Part shown: piece by piece, positions 32,655 to 42,353 of the stretch
Layout of the letters: each line of letters opens with the position of its first letter
Numbering within the stretch: the first letter of the stretch is position 1
NCBI GenBank assembly: GCA_905250025.1
Contig: CAJNOJ010000299.1
Coordinates: 54,282 to 118,281, forward strand
Source: Adineta ricciae
Lineage: Eukaryota > Rotifera > Eurotatoria > Adinetida > Adinetidae
Direction of reading: 5' to 3'
DNA length: 64,000 bases
The notes under the pieces: model-generated
What the model was told of the DNA's origin: nothing
The model's database searches: none
The model's input: the letters and a program-made list of their open reading frames with translations, nothing else
Program-made: the position numbers and the translations under genes

Positions 32655-35600
32655 TCAAACAGGTTTCAATCTAGAAACATGCACTGTTTCCGTGCGACCA
32701 TCATATGGACTTTTCACCACATAATTCAGTCGACCATGCTGTTGCTCAATTTGAAATGGACCATAATATTTGGGTGAGAATTTTTTTAACTTGTGGTTCA
32801 TCATTTGTTTCAACCAAACATGTTGTCCAATGGAAAACTTCTGATCAATTCGACCTGTGTCAAATCGACGTTTATAGATATTTTGTTGTTGCTTAACATT
32901 ACATCTTGCTACATGTTTGGCTTGGTTCAAAAACTGATCTAGTTGAATGAAATAATCATTCGGTGTCGGCAACACCACAGTTGTATTGGGCATATCAAAC
33001 GGTAATCGGGGGACACGACCAAACATTAATTTATATGGTTCAATCTGAGTTGATGCTTGCTTGGATGTATTGTACGAGTAAGTAACGAAAGGTAAATATT
33101 CATCCCAGTCGGATTGTTGTTGATTAACATAAGGACCAATTGAATTTGCTATTGTAGCATTAAGACGTTCTGTGAGACCATTCGTACTTGGATGGTAGGT
33201 AGTTGCAGTAATATGATGAACACCACATCGACGTGCAACTGCTTCAAAGACTTTGGCCGTAAAGTGTGTACCTTGGTCGGTGAGCAGTTGTTTAGGCACT
33301 CCATAATGTAAGATCACTCTTTCAACTAGAAATCGAGCAGCTGCAGTTGCTGAACAATCTTTCGTAGCTTCCGTGATACAATATTTGGACAAATAATCGG
33401 TGCATACCAAAATATATCGGTTACCCCGAGAAGACATAGGAACCGGGCCAATAAAATCAAGTCCAAGAAGATCCATAACACCGGCAGGTTGTTCAATTGG
33501 TTGTAGTAGACCAGCTGGTTTCTTCCTGCAGATTTTGAACTGTTGACATGGTTTACATGATAATACATGATTTTTAACATCACTATATTGACCAGGCCAA
33601 TAATATCGATCTTTGATCTTACACCATGTCTTGTAGACACCCAAGTGGCCACCAGTTGGATGATCATGGTACGCTACCAGCAGGTTATGTCTCATGGATT
33701 TCGGAACAAATGGTAAGGTATGTGTAGGTTGTCCTTGTCGTTGAACCATTTTACAAAGAACATTATCTTTCAAACAAAATGACTTGATGTTTGAGCCAGA
33801 TGCCAATGATTCAAGTATATGGCTCGTTTTCTTGTCAGCTACCTGAGCTGCTCTAATATCAGCAGGATCAAATATGGGTTTTGTATCGGTGATAACAGCA
33901 TTAATATTAGCAATGTTTTGACCATGCATCAAATCGATGTTCGCTTCGACTATATCGTCTGGATCATTTAGTGGATAGCGTGATAAACAATCAGCTACCG
34001 TATTACATTTACCAGATGTATGTTTAATATTAAACCGAAATTCTTGAAGTTGAACAGCCCACCGATCAAGACGACCATTTTTTGATGTTCTCTTATTCAG
34101 CCAACAAAGTGGATGATGATCAGTTAAGATATCGAAGTCACAACCATACAGATAATGCCGAAGTTTAGTAATACACCATACGAGCGCAAGGCACTCCTTC
34201 TCAACAGTTGAAAACTTTTTCTCTTGAATTGACAAAGACCGAGACAGATATGTAATTGGTTTAGGACCTTGAGGTGTCATCTGATGCAAGACACCACCTA
34301 TACCGGTATTCGATGCATCTGTATTGATACTTAATCGAAATGTTGATCGATCATCTGGATATGCTAACAATGGATATTGAGATAATCTTGTTTTCAATTC
34401 ATCAAAAGCTTGTTGACATCCATTTGTCCAAATGAAATCAATATTGTTGTTTCTGAACACATTCAATGGAGCTGCTATTGTGGAGAAGTTTGGAATGAAG
34501 CGTCGGTAGAATTGAGCCATTTGAACAAATGCATAGGCTTGTTTTGCTGAAGTTGGAACTGGAAAATCAATTGTTTTTCGTACATTGGTCCGAGTTGGTT
34601 TTATTCCATCTGAAGTTATTCTAAATCCTAAATAATCCAATTCTTTCTTACAAATAGAGCACTTCTCTGCATTCAATTTAATGTTGGCTTCTTGTAAGGC
34701 ACATAACACAGCATCAAGATGTTGAGCATGTTGGACAAGTGATCGAGAATATATGATGACGTCGTCCAAGTACACCAATGCTATGTCCCATCGCAGAGCA
34801 CCCAAAATGGAGTTGACAATACGTTGGAATGTGGCAGGTGCATTGGACAAACCAAATGGAAGAACATTGAACTCAAATAATCCTTCACTGGTAACAAAAG
34901 CAGTCTTCTGTTTGTCTTTCTCTTCGATGGGCACCTGCCAATACCCTTGCTTCATATCCAAAGTGGTGAAGTATTTGGCGCCAGCTAATCGATCAATGAT
35001 GTCGTCAATCCGAGGCAAAGGATATACATCACGTTCCGTGATATAATTCAATCGTCGGTAGTCGACGCAGAATCGTGGTTTGCCGTCTTTCTTTTTAACA
35101 ATAACCACTGGTGAGGACCACGGACTTGAACTGGGACGAATTACATTATTTTTCAACATTTCAGTTACTTGTTCATTAATAATTTCTCTCTCTTTTGGAG
35201 CTTTGCGGTACGGATATGACTGTATTGGTGCATGATGTTCTTGAATTGGAATTCGATGTTTGGTATTGATTTTCATAACCGTTGGTTCTGAATTGTCAAA
35301 GACGGTAGAATGCTTTAGTAAGACAGGTTGTAAGTGTTGTTGATGATGTTTTGACAGGTGTGCAAGCAAAGACTCAACTCTAAACCGAAAAGATGTGGAT
35401 TTCTCTGTTGTGGTTGTTGATGATGATACATGTTTTGCATGATCTTCCGTAGTTGTATTAACATAGCAACAGCGTTCATTGTGATGTTCTATTAGTGTAC
35501 CGAGTTGTGTTCCTTTGAAGATGGTTCTAGGTGTATTCGATATATTCATTAACGACAATGTTGTGTGATATTCGTCAACTCGTAATAATGCATAGGGCGC

Positions 35601-36215
35601 ACAGATGTCTTCGTTCATAAGCAGTGTTGCAGATGGCGTAAAAATTGCTGCAGTCAGCTCCTTCGCGTCTGTAGTAGCTTGAATAACTTTTGCAGATCGT
35701 GGTGGTATAACGATATCTTCGGATGTTCGAAGGTTGCTTGGTTTTGCATCATTGATTTGTTTGGAGAATGGGACTTGTGCCGTTTGGTTCCCCACGCATA
35801 CTGTGATGTTACGAAAAGAATAACTTATATCAACATTGTAATCATTACACCAATCATTGCCCAAGAGTACATCTGTACATAGATTCTCTATAATAAATGC
35901 ATTGACTTTTGTTACGATGTTCTGTACCAGAATTTTTAACTCTACCATGCCAAGAATTTTCAAATCGGAGTTGTTGGCCGCTTTACAAACTTTGGTTACA
36001 CGACGAATTGGTTCATGATGAATTTTTTCTAAATAAGCTGGAGTAATAGCTGAAATTGTGGAGCCAGTATCTATCATAATTTTCGTGTTCAAATTATTTA
36101 CAGACAAATGTACAAATAAAAGTTTCGATGGATTTTGTTGATTGTAGGTGACATGACCATCATGTGCCACCATTATTCGTTTAAACGCTGATGTTGGCGT
36201 CGAGCACTGGGACAT
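32655..36215 (-). CDS. Retrotransposon Pol polyprotein (protease, RT, RNase H, integrase)
   Basis: 1186-residue open frame without stops. Aspartic protease with IMIDTGSTIS at about residue 50. Reverse transcriptase (about 330-560) with VDYRRLNYIT, LPFGLSNAPATFQ and the catalytic YLDDVIIYS. RNase H with LSINTDASNTGIGG and TDHHPLCWL. Integrase with the HHCC zinc module (H-x-xGGHLG...C-x-x-CQQFK) and a D,D,E core (LGLDFIG, LTDQGTHFT, TNGLTERLN). A C-terminal GPY/F-like module (KYYGPFQIE) is present and no chromodomain. Expression requires a -1 frameshift from gag at 36179..36185; the ATG at 36215 is probably not used. Assignment to a Ty3/gypsy subclade needs a tree. Confidence 0.95.
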   Translation of the reverse strand: MSQCSTPTSAFKRIMVAHDGHVTYNQQNPSKLLFVHLSVNNLNTKIMIDTGSTISAITPAYLEKIHHEPIRRVTKVCKAANNSDLKILGMVELKILVQNIVTKVNAFIIENLCTDVLLGNDWCNDYNVDISYSFRNITVCVGNQTAQVPFSKQINDAKPSNLRTSEDIVIPPRSAKVIQATTDAKELTAAIFTPSATLLMNEDICAPYALLRVDEYHTTLSLMNISNTPRTIFKGTQLGTLIEHHNERCCYVNTTTEDHAKHVSSSTTTTEKSTSFRFRVESLLAHLSKHHQQHLQPVLLKHSTVFDNSEPTVMKINTKHRIPIQEHHAPIQSYPYRKAPKEREIINEQVTEMLKNNVIRPSSSPWSSPVVIVKKKDGKPRFCVDYRRLNYITERDVYPLPRIDDIIDRLAGAKYFTTLDMKQGYWQVPIEEKDKQKTAFVTSEGLFEFNVLPFGLSNAPATFQRIVNSILGALRWDIALVYLDDVIIYSRSLVQHAQHLDAVLCALQEANIKLNAEKCSICKKELDYLGFRITSDGIKPTRTNVRKTIDFPVPTSAKQAYAFVQMAQFYRRFIPNFSTIAAPLNVFRNNNIDFIWTNGCQQAFDELKTRLSQYPLLAYPDDRSTFRLSINTDASNTGIGGVLHQMTPQGPKPITYLSRSLSIQEKKFSTVEKECLALVWCITKLRHYLYGCDFDILTDHHPLCWLNKRTSKNGRLDRWAVQLQEFRFNIKHTSGKCNTVADCLSRYPLNDPDDIVEANIDLMHGQNIANINAVITDTKPIFDPADIRAAQVADKKTSHILESLASGSNIKSFCLKDNVLCKMVQRQGQPTHTLPFVPKSMRHNLLVAYHDHPTGGHLGVYKTWCKIKDRYYWPGQYSDVKNHVLSCKPCQQFKICRKKPAGLLQPIEQPAGVMDLLGLDFIGPVPMSSRGNRYILVCTDYLSKYCITEATKDCSATAAARFLVERVILHYGVPKQLLTDQGTHFTAKVFEAVARRCGVHHITATTYHPSTNGLTERLNATIANSIGPYVNQQQSDWDEYLPFVTYSYNTSKQASTQIEPYKLMFGRVPRLPFDMPNTTVVLPTPNDYFIQLDQFLNQAKHVARCNVKQQQNIYKRRFDTGRIDQKFSIGQHVWLKQMMNHKLKKFSPKYYGPFQIEQQHGRLNYVVKSPYDGRTETVHVSRLKPV
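36147..36185 (-). promoter_or_regulatory. Programmed -1 ribosomal frameshift signal (gag/pol)
   Basis: On the minus strand the heptamer TTTAAAC (36185..36179) lies in the gag frame as T TTA AAC, two codons before the gag stop (36175..36173), and slipping back one base enters the pol frame (FKRIMVAHDG). After a 7-nt spacer, 36171..36147 can fold into a hairpin: GGTG/CACC lower stem, 2-nt bulge GC, ACATGA/TCATGT upper stem, TGG loop. Slippery site, spacer and stem match the classical arrangement. Confidence 0.85.
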
Positions 36216-37306
36216 ATACGCGCAATATGTCCAAAACCATCACAGTTGTAGCATCGGTTTCGGGATGAACCTGAATATTGACGATGATCATCCCAATTCT
36301 GTTGGGACTGAGGATATGACCGCGAGTGAATTACTTCTGGTTGTTCATTGTAGTTGTTTCGTGGAGAAACATAATTATTTTGTGATGTTGCTTGGTACTG
36401 GATTGGATACATTGGATCATGAAAAGTTGAACGACGTGGAAAATTTCGATGTTGGTAATGATTGTTTGAAGATTGAGATTCTCTCGATGGTGGTGGTTGA
36501 CCTTTTCGACGAGAGATCGCTGCTACTTGTTCAGAACTATTTTCATCGTCGATAACAGCAGTGAATTCAGATTCTTCAGTTGTTGCTGTTGGTAATGATG
36601 GTGCACCAGCGTAGGTTGTTTCCGATCTTTTAGCTAATTCCAAAAATTCTTGTATTGTTTTAGGACTAAACATGATGATATTTTGTGCTAATGATGGTTT
36701 CACTCCTCGCAAAAGATGCAATAATTTTTCCGCTTCGTTCATCTGCGGGTTCAATTTTGAACATAAAGCTAATACATCATAGAAATAACTTTGAGCTAAT
36801 TCATTAACACCTTGTTTTCGATTCATGAGTTTTGTTAATGTTTTCAGTTGCTGAGATGCCGACGTGAATGCTGTTACCAGTTTTTCTCGGAATGTTGACC
36901 ATTCACCGTCTTCGACATTTGTTAATCGATACCACTTTTTGGCATCACCACTTAAATATAAAACTATTGCCTTTCGTTTAGTTGTTGAATCACCACCAGC
37001 TGCTTCGATTGTTTCCTCAAAATCCTGTATCCAAACACTTATGTCTTGATCTTCAGCTCCAGTAAATTGTTCCAAGGGTTTCATACCCTTCTCTAAGATT
37101 CGTGTTGCGAATCCAGTGCTAGTCGACATGTTTTGATCTTCTTCTAATTCAAGGGAAGTAGGTGATGTGTTTTGCTGTTGTGCGAGTGTTTCTTGTAGTC
37201 GTTGTTGTCGCTGTTCCTGTCGTTGTTGCTGTTTTTGCTGCTGTCGTTGTATAATTGGCTCGTTATCGATGGTTCGTTGTACTGCTGGTCGATTCCGTGT
37301 ATCCAC
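36173..37306 (-). CDS. Retrotransposon Gag protein
   Basis: 377 residues, intact. A Gln-rich N-terminal region (several QQQ runs) is followed by a retrotransposon-gag capsid-like segment (about 75-240: PLEQFTGAEDQDISVWIQDF, KRKAIVLYLSGDAKKWY, AQSYFYDVLALCSKLNP). Near the C-terminus lies a CCHC zinc knuckle, CYNCDGFGHIARIC (C-x2-C-x4-H-x4-C), for RNA packaging. Overlaps pol by 43 bp. Confidence 0.93.
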   Translation of the reverse strand: MDTRNRPAVQRTIDNEPIIQRQQQKQQQRQEQRQQRLQETLAQQQNTSPTSLELEEDQNMSTSTGFATRILEKGMKPLEQFTGAEDQDISVWIQDFEETIEAAGGDSTTKRKAIVLYLSGDAKKWYRLTNVEDGEWSTFREKLVTAFTSASQQLKTLTKLMNRKQGVNELAQSYFYDVLALCSKLNPQMNEAEKLLHLLRGVKPSLAQNIIMFSPKTIQEFLELAKRSETTYAGAPSLPTATTEESEFTAVIDDENSSEQVAAISRRKGQPPPSRESQSSNNHYQHRNFPRRSTFHDPMYPIQYQATSQNNYVSPRNNYNEQPEVIHSRSYPQSQQNWDDHRQYSGSSRNRCYNCDGFGHIARICPSARRQHQRLNE

Positions 37307-37429
37307 TTTCCCAAATGAAACGGTGGTAATATTCCCAGAGTATAATTAAAAAGGATAGAAATTAAAATTAAAATAAAACGGACCGGGTTGCGTTGCCAGC
37401 TTTGGAGATTGCTGTTTTGTTCACCAAAG

Positions 37430-37446
37430 TTCGGCGTCTCCACCAA
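37430..37446 (-). other. Primer-binding site next to the 5' LTR
   Basis: In coding sense the first bases after the 5' LTR are T then TGGTGGAGACGCCGAA. TGG complements the CCA end of a tRNA, as expected for a minus-strand primer site. I did not identify the tRNA. Confidence 0.7.
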
Positions 37447-37748
37447 TGTTAAGTAGAATATCGTTTCGAGGACTGAACAAGTTTATTGATAAATAACCAA
37501 GTAGGTGATCGCATCGCTGTTATAAAAATGCGGGCTATATATAGGGGGAATAACTGTCCAGGTAGAGAGAGAGATACATATCGGATATCAGAAGATTTCA
37601 CATCACAGTAAAGAGATCTAGGCACAAGATGATACATATGATATCAAGAGAGATGATATCCGAAGAGATACATCAAGGTAAGAGATCAAACTAAGAAAGA
37701 ATAAGTAAAATACCTAGATTTGTTATAAGAAGATATTACAACATAACA
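37447..37748 (-). repeat. 5' LTR of the Ty3/gypsy element
   Basis: 302 bp, identical by eye to the other LTR, with the TATA-like CTATATATAG at 37535..37544. Target duplication ATTG follows at 37749..37752. Confidence 0.95.
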
Positions 37749-38384
37749 ATTGACACCATTGTCAGGACTGCCAGGAGTAACATAATCAAGCTTAATCATG
37801 TCAACACCCCTGTAAAAGTCATGAAAAGCAATCATTCAGAAATTTATTTGTCAAATAGAATACCATTGTGCAAACTGATCAACTACAGTATTACACCATA
37901 TTTGCGCTCCAGGATGACTGTAGTTGAGATCGATTCTAGCCAATCCATTATTATGTCCATTGCCAATCTGTGAAAGAGTATAATTGGTGCCGAAGACAAA
38001 TTTATTTGCGTCATTAGCAAAGTAACCCGGTACGACATAGACGCCCAACTTTAAACCTTTCCTGTGTAGATGATCTGCCAGCTGAGGAATATCAAAGATC
38101 GAACTGTCATATATGATACGACCATACTCATCACCGTTAGCGCCCACAGACCAGCCAGAATCTAACGAACATAGATCGTAGCCATACTCACCAAGTTCAT
38201 TAACTAATTGATCACATTGCTGGATGACGTTCTCCTGATTGAATTTCATGCCTAGACTTTGCATAGGAAAACTATTCCACCCTTTTGGCGCAGAGGAAAA
38301 ACCACCGGGTGTCGTTCCATACTGAATAACACCATAAGAGGCTTTTATTTGAATGAGTATACAAAAAACGATAAAGTACAACAT

Positions 38385-38604
38385 TTGCTAAATGAAACGA
38401 ACGCAACTCGAAGTCAACGGTCTTTGTTTTGCTGCTCTTATCTGTGATAAAAGATGCGGGTATATATTCTAAAAAGCGTTGTATTGACCAAAATTTTATT
38501 TACGAGCACAAACGATACCAATTGGTAAATGCCAAAGTTCATCTGGGAAGGGGAGCCATCTAAGTCTAACTATTGATTGATTTTAATCATTTGACCGAGT
38601 CTGT
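38385..38604. other. Short intergenic stretch
   Basis: GH27 promoter region on the minus strand and 3' flank of the next GPCR. Nothing specific. Counterpart of 44874..45076. Confidence 0.45.
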
Positions 38605-39549
38605 TTATTGCCTGATGAGGAATTTTCGAAAGTTTACCACGGATTCTTTACAATCTTTTCGAAACGATTTCGACGCAAGATAATAAATATAAAAAGATGC
38701 CGAAGTATTTAGATAGATAAAAAATAATGATAAATACGACATAAAATTTTCAATTTGAATTCTTTCAAGAGTTTTCTGAATATTCATTGCATTCGTTACT
38801 GACACTTCCAACACAACTATTGGATAAAAACTCATAGTTAGAATATATACTGAAACCTCAGATAATAACATTTTCAATAGATTACGATCTTTACGTTGAA
38901 TAACGTTTGTGGTACTATTATTCGCTGTTGATACATCAGCTGGTTTAATACGTCTATGCATTTTGCTAACATTTCTGAAAGCCAGATACCCAAATAAAGT
39001 CATTAATACGGGAGGAACCAAGCCGACAAATATGACTGAATACACACTGTTTAAAATATAATAAAGATCAAAGTAACCGCAGCGACCATTTTGAATTGTG
39101 GTCATTAGCAAGATGTGAATAGGGAAAATATGCCAAAATAATGTTACTAGGATTATTAATAGTCTTGTCTTGTTTATATGACTGAAGTTTCTTAACTTTA
39201 CATTCCTATGTGTTAGAGCAAACCGATCAATACATGCGAATATGATGAAATATCTTGACATTTGTCCCCAAACATGGAAAAAATAGAAACGTGATTTACA
39301 AAAGGCAAGTGACGATAATGAGGGATCAATATGGTCAAGAACATATAGTCCGTGAGAGATACTCAATGATAAATAAACAATATTTATGAACGCTGCACAT
39401 AACAAATAAAATGCACAGGGATTTTTGTAATGTTTACTAAATAGATACACAACGCTGATATTACCGATAAAACCGAATGTTAATACAATACTGGTTGCAT
39501 AACGAACTAAAGCAGTTTGAACTAATGGTAATATTGTTGGTGAAGACAT
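38605..39549 (-). CDS. Single-exon seven-transmembrane GPCR (copy 1)
   Basis: 314 residues, intact and intronless. TM1 has LTFGFIGNISVVYLF (GN). TM3 carries FACIDRFALTHRN, a DRF variant of DRY, and the preceding YFFHVWGQMSRYF. TM5 is FVGLVPPVLMTLFGYLAF with a central PP as in the receptor at 24715. The third loop is Asn/Ser-rich (STANNSTTNV). TM7 is YLNTSASFYIYYLASKSFRKD. Rotifer-type orphan receptor. Start chosen at MSSPTILPL because it is shared by both copies. Confidence 0.85.
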   Translation of the reverse strand: MSSPTILPLVQTALVRYATSIVLTFGFIGNISVVYLFSKHYKNPCAFYLLCAAFINIVYLSLSISHGLYVLDHIDPSLSSLAFCKSRFYFFHVWGQMSRYFIIFACIDRFALTHRNVKLRNFSHINKTRLLIILVTLFWHIFPIHILLMTTIQNGRCGYFDLYYILNSVYSVIFVGLVPPVLMTLFGYLAFRNVSKMHRRIKPADVSTANNSTTNVIQRKDRNLLKMLLSEVSVYILTMSFYPIVVLEVSVTNAMNIQKTLERIQIENFMSYLSLFFIYLNTSASFYIYYLASKSFRKDCKESVVNFRKFLIRQ

Positions 39550-40493
39550 TTCCGATAGTTTTAATTCTAAACGATGACTGTAGAAAAACTTTCGAAGTAG
39601 GAGTATTTTTCTTCGGGTGAAATTAGATAGAAATGGTTCTTCTATAATTTTAGATTATAATTATTTCCAGTGTTGTCGTGGTTCCTAATTTTTTTAGTAT
39701 TTTCCTGATGTGTACTATCATGAATACATTTGAGACGTGCTTTCATCTTGTTTTTTAACAAAAACCCCATTCAATCCCTGTAACTTTCATCTACGTTGTT
39801 ATCATCATCATCACGTCTCGAAGAATAATTATCCAATTTGTATATCCATTTAGATTGTTTGATGAATGAGGCTAGAATGTCAATTATTTCAATCACAAAT
39901 CTTCTTATTAACGTCATTGTACGCACGAAAAACTCGTTGACACAGAAACATTCAGACACCAATACTTAAACACTAATGCTACGATGGCGAATACCACAAC
40001 AGCCAACATGTCTACTAGTCTTGAAAATACACGTGCAGAATGATTTGTGACGGAATATTGATATTCATGAGCAGAAATCATGGATGTGTGGAAACATCGT
40101 CGCCAAGTTTACTTCATTGGCACTTTGCATATATCATCCCATCCGAGACTTGTTTCAAACACTAACACTAACGTAACGGGCCGTGCTCTTAACCGGGAAA
40201 GATGAACAGCTAAGAGAGAATGATTGACTACTAGTCTCGTTTTATCTCACTTAAACTTGTTCAGCATTGTTCACGTCATACACTTCAATAAAAATCCACA
40301 AAATGTACGGTTATTAGATGTGAATGCCATTCAAGGGATCTTCCGCAGAAGTTGGGCAATATTCAAGAGTCAAATTCAGACGACGGTCACAACATAGTGT
40401 GACATCTTACTTCTGTAAATCGAATTGGCTGCATTTTGTTTTCGTCCTCTTCGATGCTTTCATTTCTATGCGTCATTTTCATAATGACAATTC
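39550..40493. other. Intergenic region between divergent genes (short form)
   Basis: About 940 bp between the GPCR and the DUF924 gene, which diverge. Compared with the other copy (46025..47409) it lacks about 360 bp near 40121 and about 95 bp near 40345. No gene recognised; the 5' regions of both genes must be here. Confidence 0.55.
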
Positions 40494-41177
40494 ATGTCTC
40501 ACCTACTTAATACCGAAGAAATTTGTGATGAAGAATGTGAGAAACAAGATAATTCTCATACTCTCTATCAATTGTTAGTCGATTGGTATGGCACATCCAA
40601 TCTGAATCGCTCACTCTCTTCAACACAACTGACAGATCAATGGACTACATTATGGTTTGCAAAACGTGAACTACAAAGATTAGCTGACGAAAAGCTGATG
40701 AAATATCATTCGGCTATCGAACACTTTCTTGATTTTCAACCAGCCACTCTAAAAGAAAAAATCGCATTGATTATTCTTTACGATCAAGTCACTCGAAACA
40801 TCTTCCGAGGAACTGCCAATGCCTACAAATACGATAACAAAGCTCAACAAATTGCTTTATCATTGATCGAAAATGTGACCCTGTCCGATATTCCGATCCA
40901 GTTTCTTCTGACTATTCTTATTTGTTTAATTCATTCGGAACAAATCCAGCATGTTGATCTAGTGAAAGATCGTATTGAACAATATGTGTCAACCAATTCG
41001 TCAGTCGATTCGAATCTTCTGCGATCGTTGAATGGTATCGTGAGAAATCATTATGATCGTTTGGAATTGTTCGGTCGAATTCCCGAAAGAAACCGTTTTA
41101 TTAATCGAGAATCAACTCCAGCTGAAATTTCATATATGCAAGCTGTACAGGCAAAAGACGCTTTTTCTTTTTACTGA
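40494..41177 (+). CDS. DUF924-family protein (copy 1)
   Basis: 227 residues, intronless and complete. Matches the bacterial DUF924 pattern: an early helix with W-Y-G-T, then DQWTTLWFAKRELQRLADEK, KEKIALIILYDQVTRNIFRG (the conserved LDQ-x-x-RN-x-x-RGT core), a HSEQIQHVDL stretch, and RNHYDRLELFGRIPERN (HRDIIxRFGRFPHRN-like) followed by ESTPAE. The fold is predicted all-helical and TPR-like; biochemical role unknown. The family is mainly bacterial, with fungal and plant members, so horizontal origin is plausible. Lies just upstream of, and on the same strand as, the deaminase-like gene. Confidence 0.85.
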   Translation: MSHLLNTEEICDEECEKQDNSHTLYQLLVDWYGTSNLNRSLSSTQLTDQWTTLWFAKRELQRLADEKLMKYHSAIEHFLDFQPATLKEKIALIILYDQVTRNIFRGTANAYKYDNKAQQIALSLIENVTLSDIPIQFLLTILICLIHSEQIQHVDLVKDRIEQYVSTNSSVDSNLLRSLNGIVRNHYDRLELFGRIPERNRFINRESTPAEISYMQAVQAKDAFSFY

Positions 41178-41504
41178 TCAAATCGAACGAGGTCTCAGTT
41201 ATTTCATAGACGTGCTTTTGTTATCAAATTTTACATTCTATTATTACATTTTTTGTATGATCTGACCTGACAGAATTTTATTCAAGAACAAATAAAGAAG
41301 AGGCCTTGTTTTCTCTCGTCTCTCTCAATCCAGTACATACACTTGTGCCACATTGTCTTATCTTTGATTCGTAAAAATATCCAATACACTCATGTCAGTC
41401 ACAATCGAGTACCATTTTCTTGTTAGTAGAGAACACATTCTCTGATTTGAAAACAGAAGTCAGTATATTCTTTCTTTTATTCTACGTCGAAAACAACTGG
41501 CAAT
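41178..41504. other. Short intergenic stretch
   Basis: 3' flank of the DUF924 gene with AATAAA near 41290 (likely polyadenylation signal) and 5' flank of the deaminase-like gene. Nothing else seen. Confidence 0.5.
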
Positions 41505-42352
41505 ATGAGTGGTAATAGGCAAGCTTCTGATCAATCGTTATCGATGATTCTGAAGCGACAACCACAATTATATGATCTTCACACTCATTTACTTGGTATG
41601 GGCAATGCATCTTTTTGGATTGATACTATTCTAATGGATGAAAATATTATGCCATAGAATGAGACTTTTCGTCAGAATAAACTGAAACGCCGTGATTTAT
41701 GTCCTCTCGTTTGGAATCAAGTTGGTAAAACAGGTTTTATTGATGACGAAGAAACGGCGACGTTTTTCTATTATCTTATTGATGAAAGTGGGTTACTGAT
41801 GAGCAGAAAGGATTTTCGAAGAATTCAAGGACTCATTTCTGAAGTGTTCAATAATCGACTATTAGATCGTTCTTTAACATTCAAAGACAACTTTTCGTAC
41901 GATGTCGTGTTGAAAGTATCGGATTTAAGCAAAAGCCTCGGTGTGAAACATACGAACCATGATATGATTCAACTTGTAATTAATGAAAGATTAGGCATTA
42001 CTCCACAATCAACAGTCAGAATTCGTGAATGGATTATCTTTAATGCACGTGAGCAAAAGTTCGAAATTGTCGATGGAATTCGAGTTGAAGAGTTGCGATC
42101 ATTGATCAAATGTGATCCAAACGCACCAAACAAAACCAAGGAACTAGCACGATCATATATTATAAACGCTTTCTCAATGTGCGATGCACAAGGAACACCT
42201 GCTCGTTACGTTGATTTACATGGTTTTCATGGGTCATTCACACCTGATTTCTATCCACATCGATTTGCTCTCAAAGACTCGATTTATTCTCAACGACCCG
42301 ATGTTCTCGCTACACTCATCGCCAATATTATCGATCGATATCAAACGTGTTT
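41505..42352 (+). pseudogene. Adenosine-deaminase-like gene, N-terminal part with premature stop (copy 1)
   Basis: Starts ATGAGTGGTAATAGG and reads in frame through LYDLHTHLLGMGN, the metal-binding H-x-H motif, so this copy shows the natural N-terminus. Codon 51 is TAG (41655..41657) where the other copy has TCG, after which the same frame continues open to the contig edge. A single nonsense change therefore truncates the product before the catalytic core. It continues, probably on the same haplotype, at 52900. Confidence 0.75.
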
Positions 42353-42353
42353 N
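42353..42353. other. Contig join (single n) 5
   Basis: Left sequence 30284..42352 recurs as 42354..49247, except that the retrotransposon is absent on the right. The start of the right contig overlaps the end of the contig finishing at 27990 by about 60 nt. Confidence 0.92.

Larger units (their letters stand above)
32173..37748 (-). mobile_element. Full-length Ty3/gypsy LTR retrotransposon
   Basis: 5576-bp element, coding on the minus strand. Two 302-bp LTRs (32173..32474 and 37447..37748) show no difference by eye, start TG and end CA, and are flanked by a 4-bp target-site duplication ATTG (32169..32172 and 37749..37752). Inside are gag (36173..37306) and pol (32655..36215) in a -1 relation. 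Domain order is protease, RT, RNase H, integrase, as in Ty3/gypsy; there is no envelope frame. A primer-binding site follows the 5' LTR and a purine-rich stretch precedes the 3' LTR. The other copy of the locus (44242 region) lacks it, giving a clean empty site. All key motifs are intact, so it may be active or very recently so. Confidence 0.95.
31302..38384 (-). pseudogene. GH27 alpha-galactosidase-like gene, disrupted by retrotransposon
   Basis: Same gene as 43371..44873. Exon 1 is 37864..38384, exon 2 is split into 37753..37809 and 32038..32172, and exon 3 is 31302..31992. The break is the Ty3/gypsy insertion 32173..37748, which sits a few dozen codons after the catalytic-nucleophile motif (MIKLDYVTPG). 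Apart from the insertion and its 4-bp target duplication the exons look intact: exon 1 and exon 3 have the same lengths (521 and 691 nt) as in the uninterrupted copy. The insertion is therefore probably recent and this copy probably null. Confidence 0.85.

Noticed and set aside
32655..36215. An envelope gene making the LTR element a retrovirus
   Set aside because: No frame of adequate length lies between the end of pol (32655) and the 3' LTR (32474).
33326..37446. Other open frames inside the retrotransposon (for example 36265..36555, 34753..35046, 33326..33667)
   Set aside because: They lie antisense to or in other frames of gag/pol and lack motifs; they are shadows.
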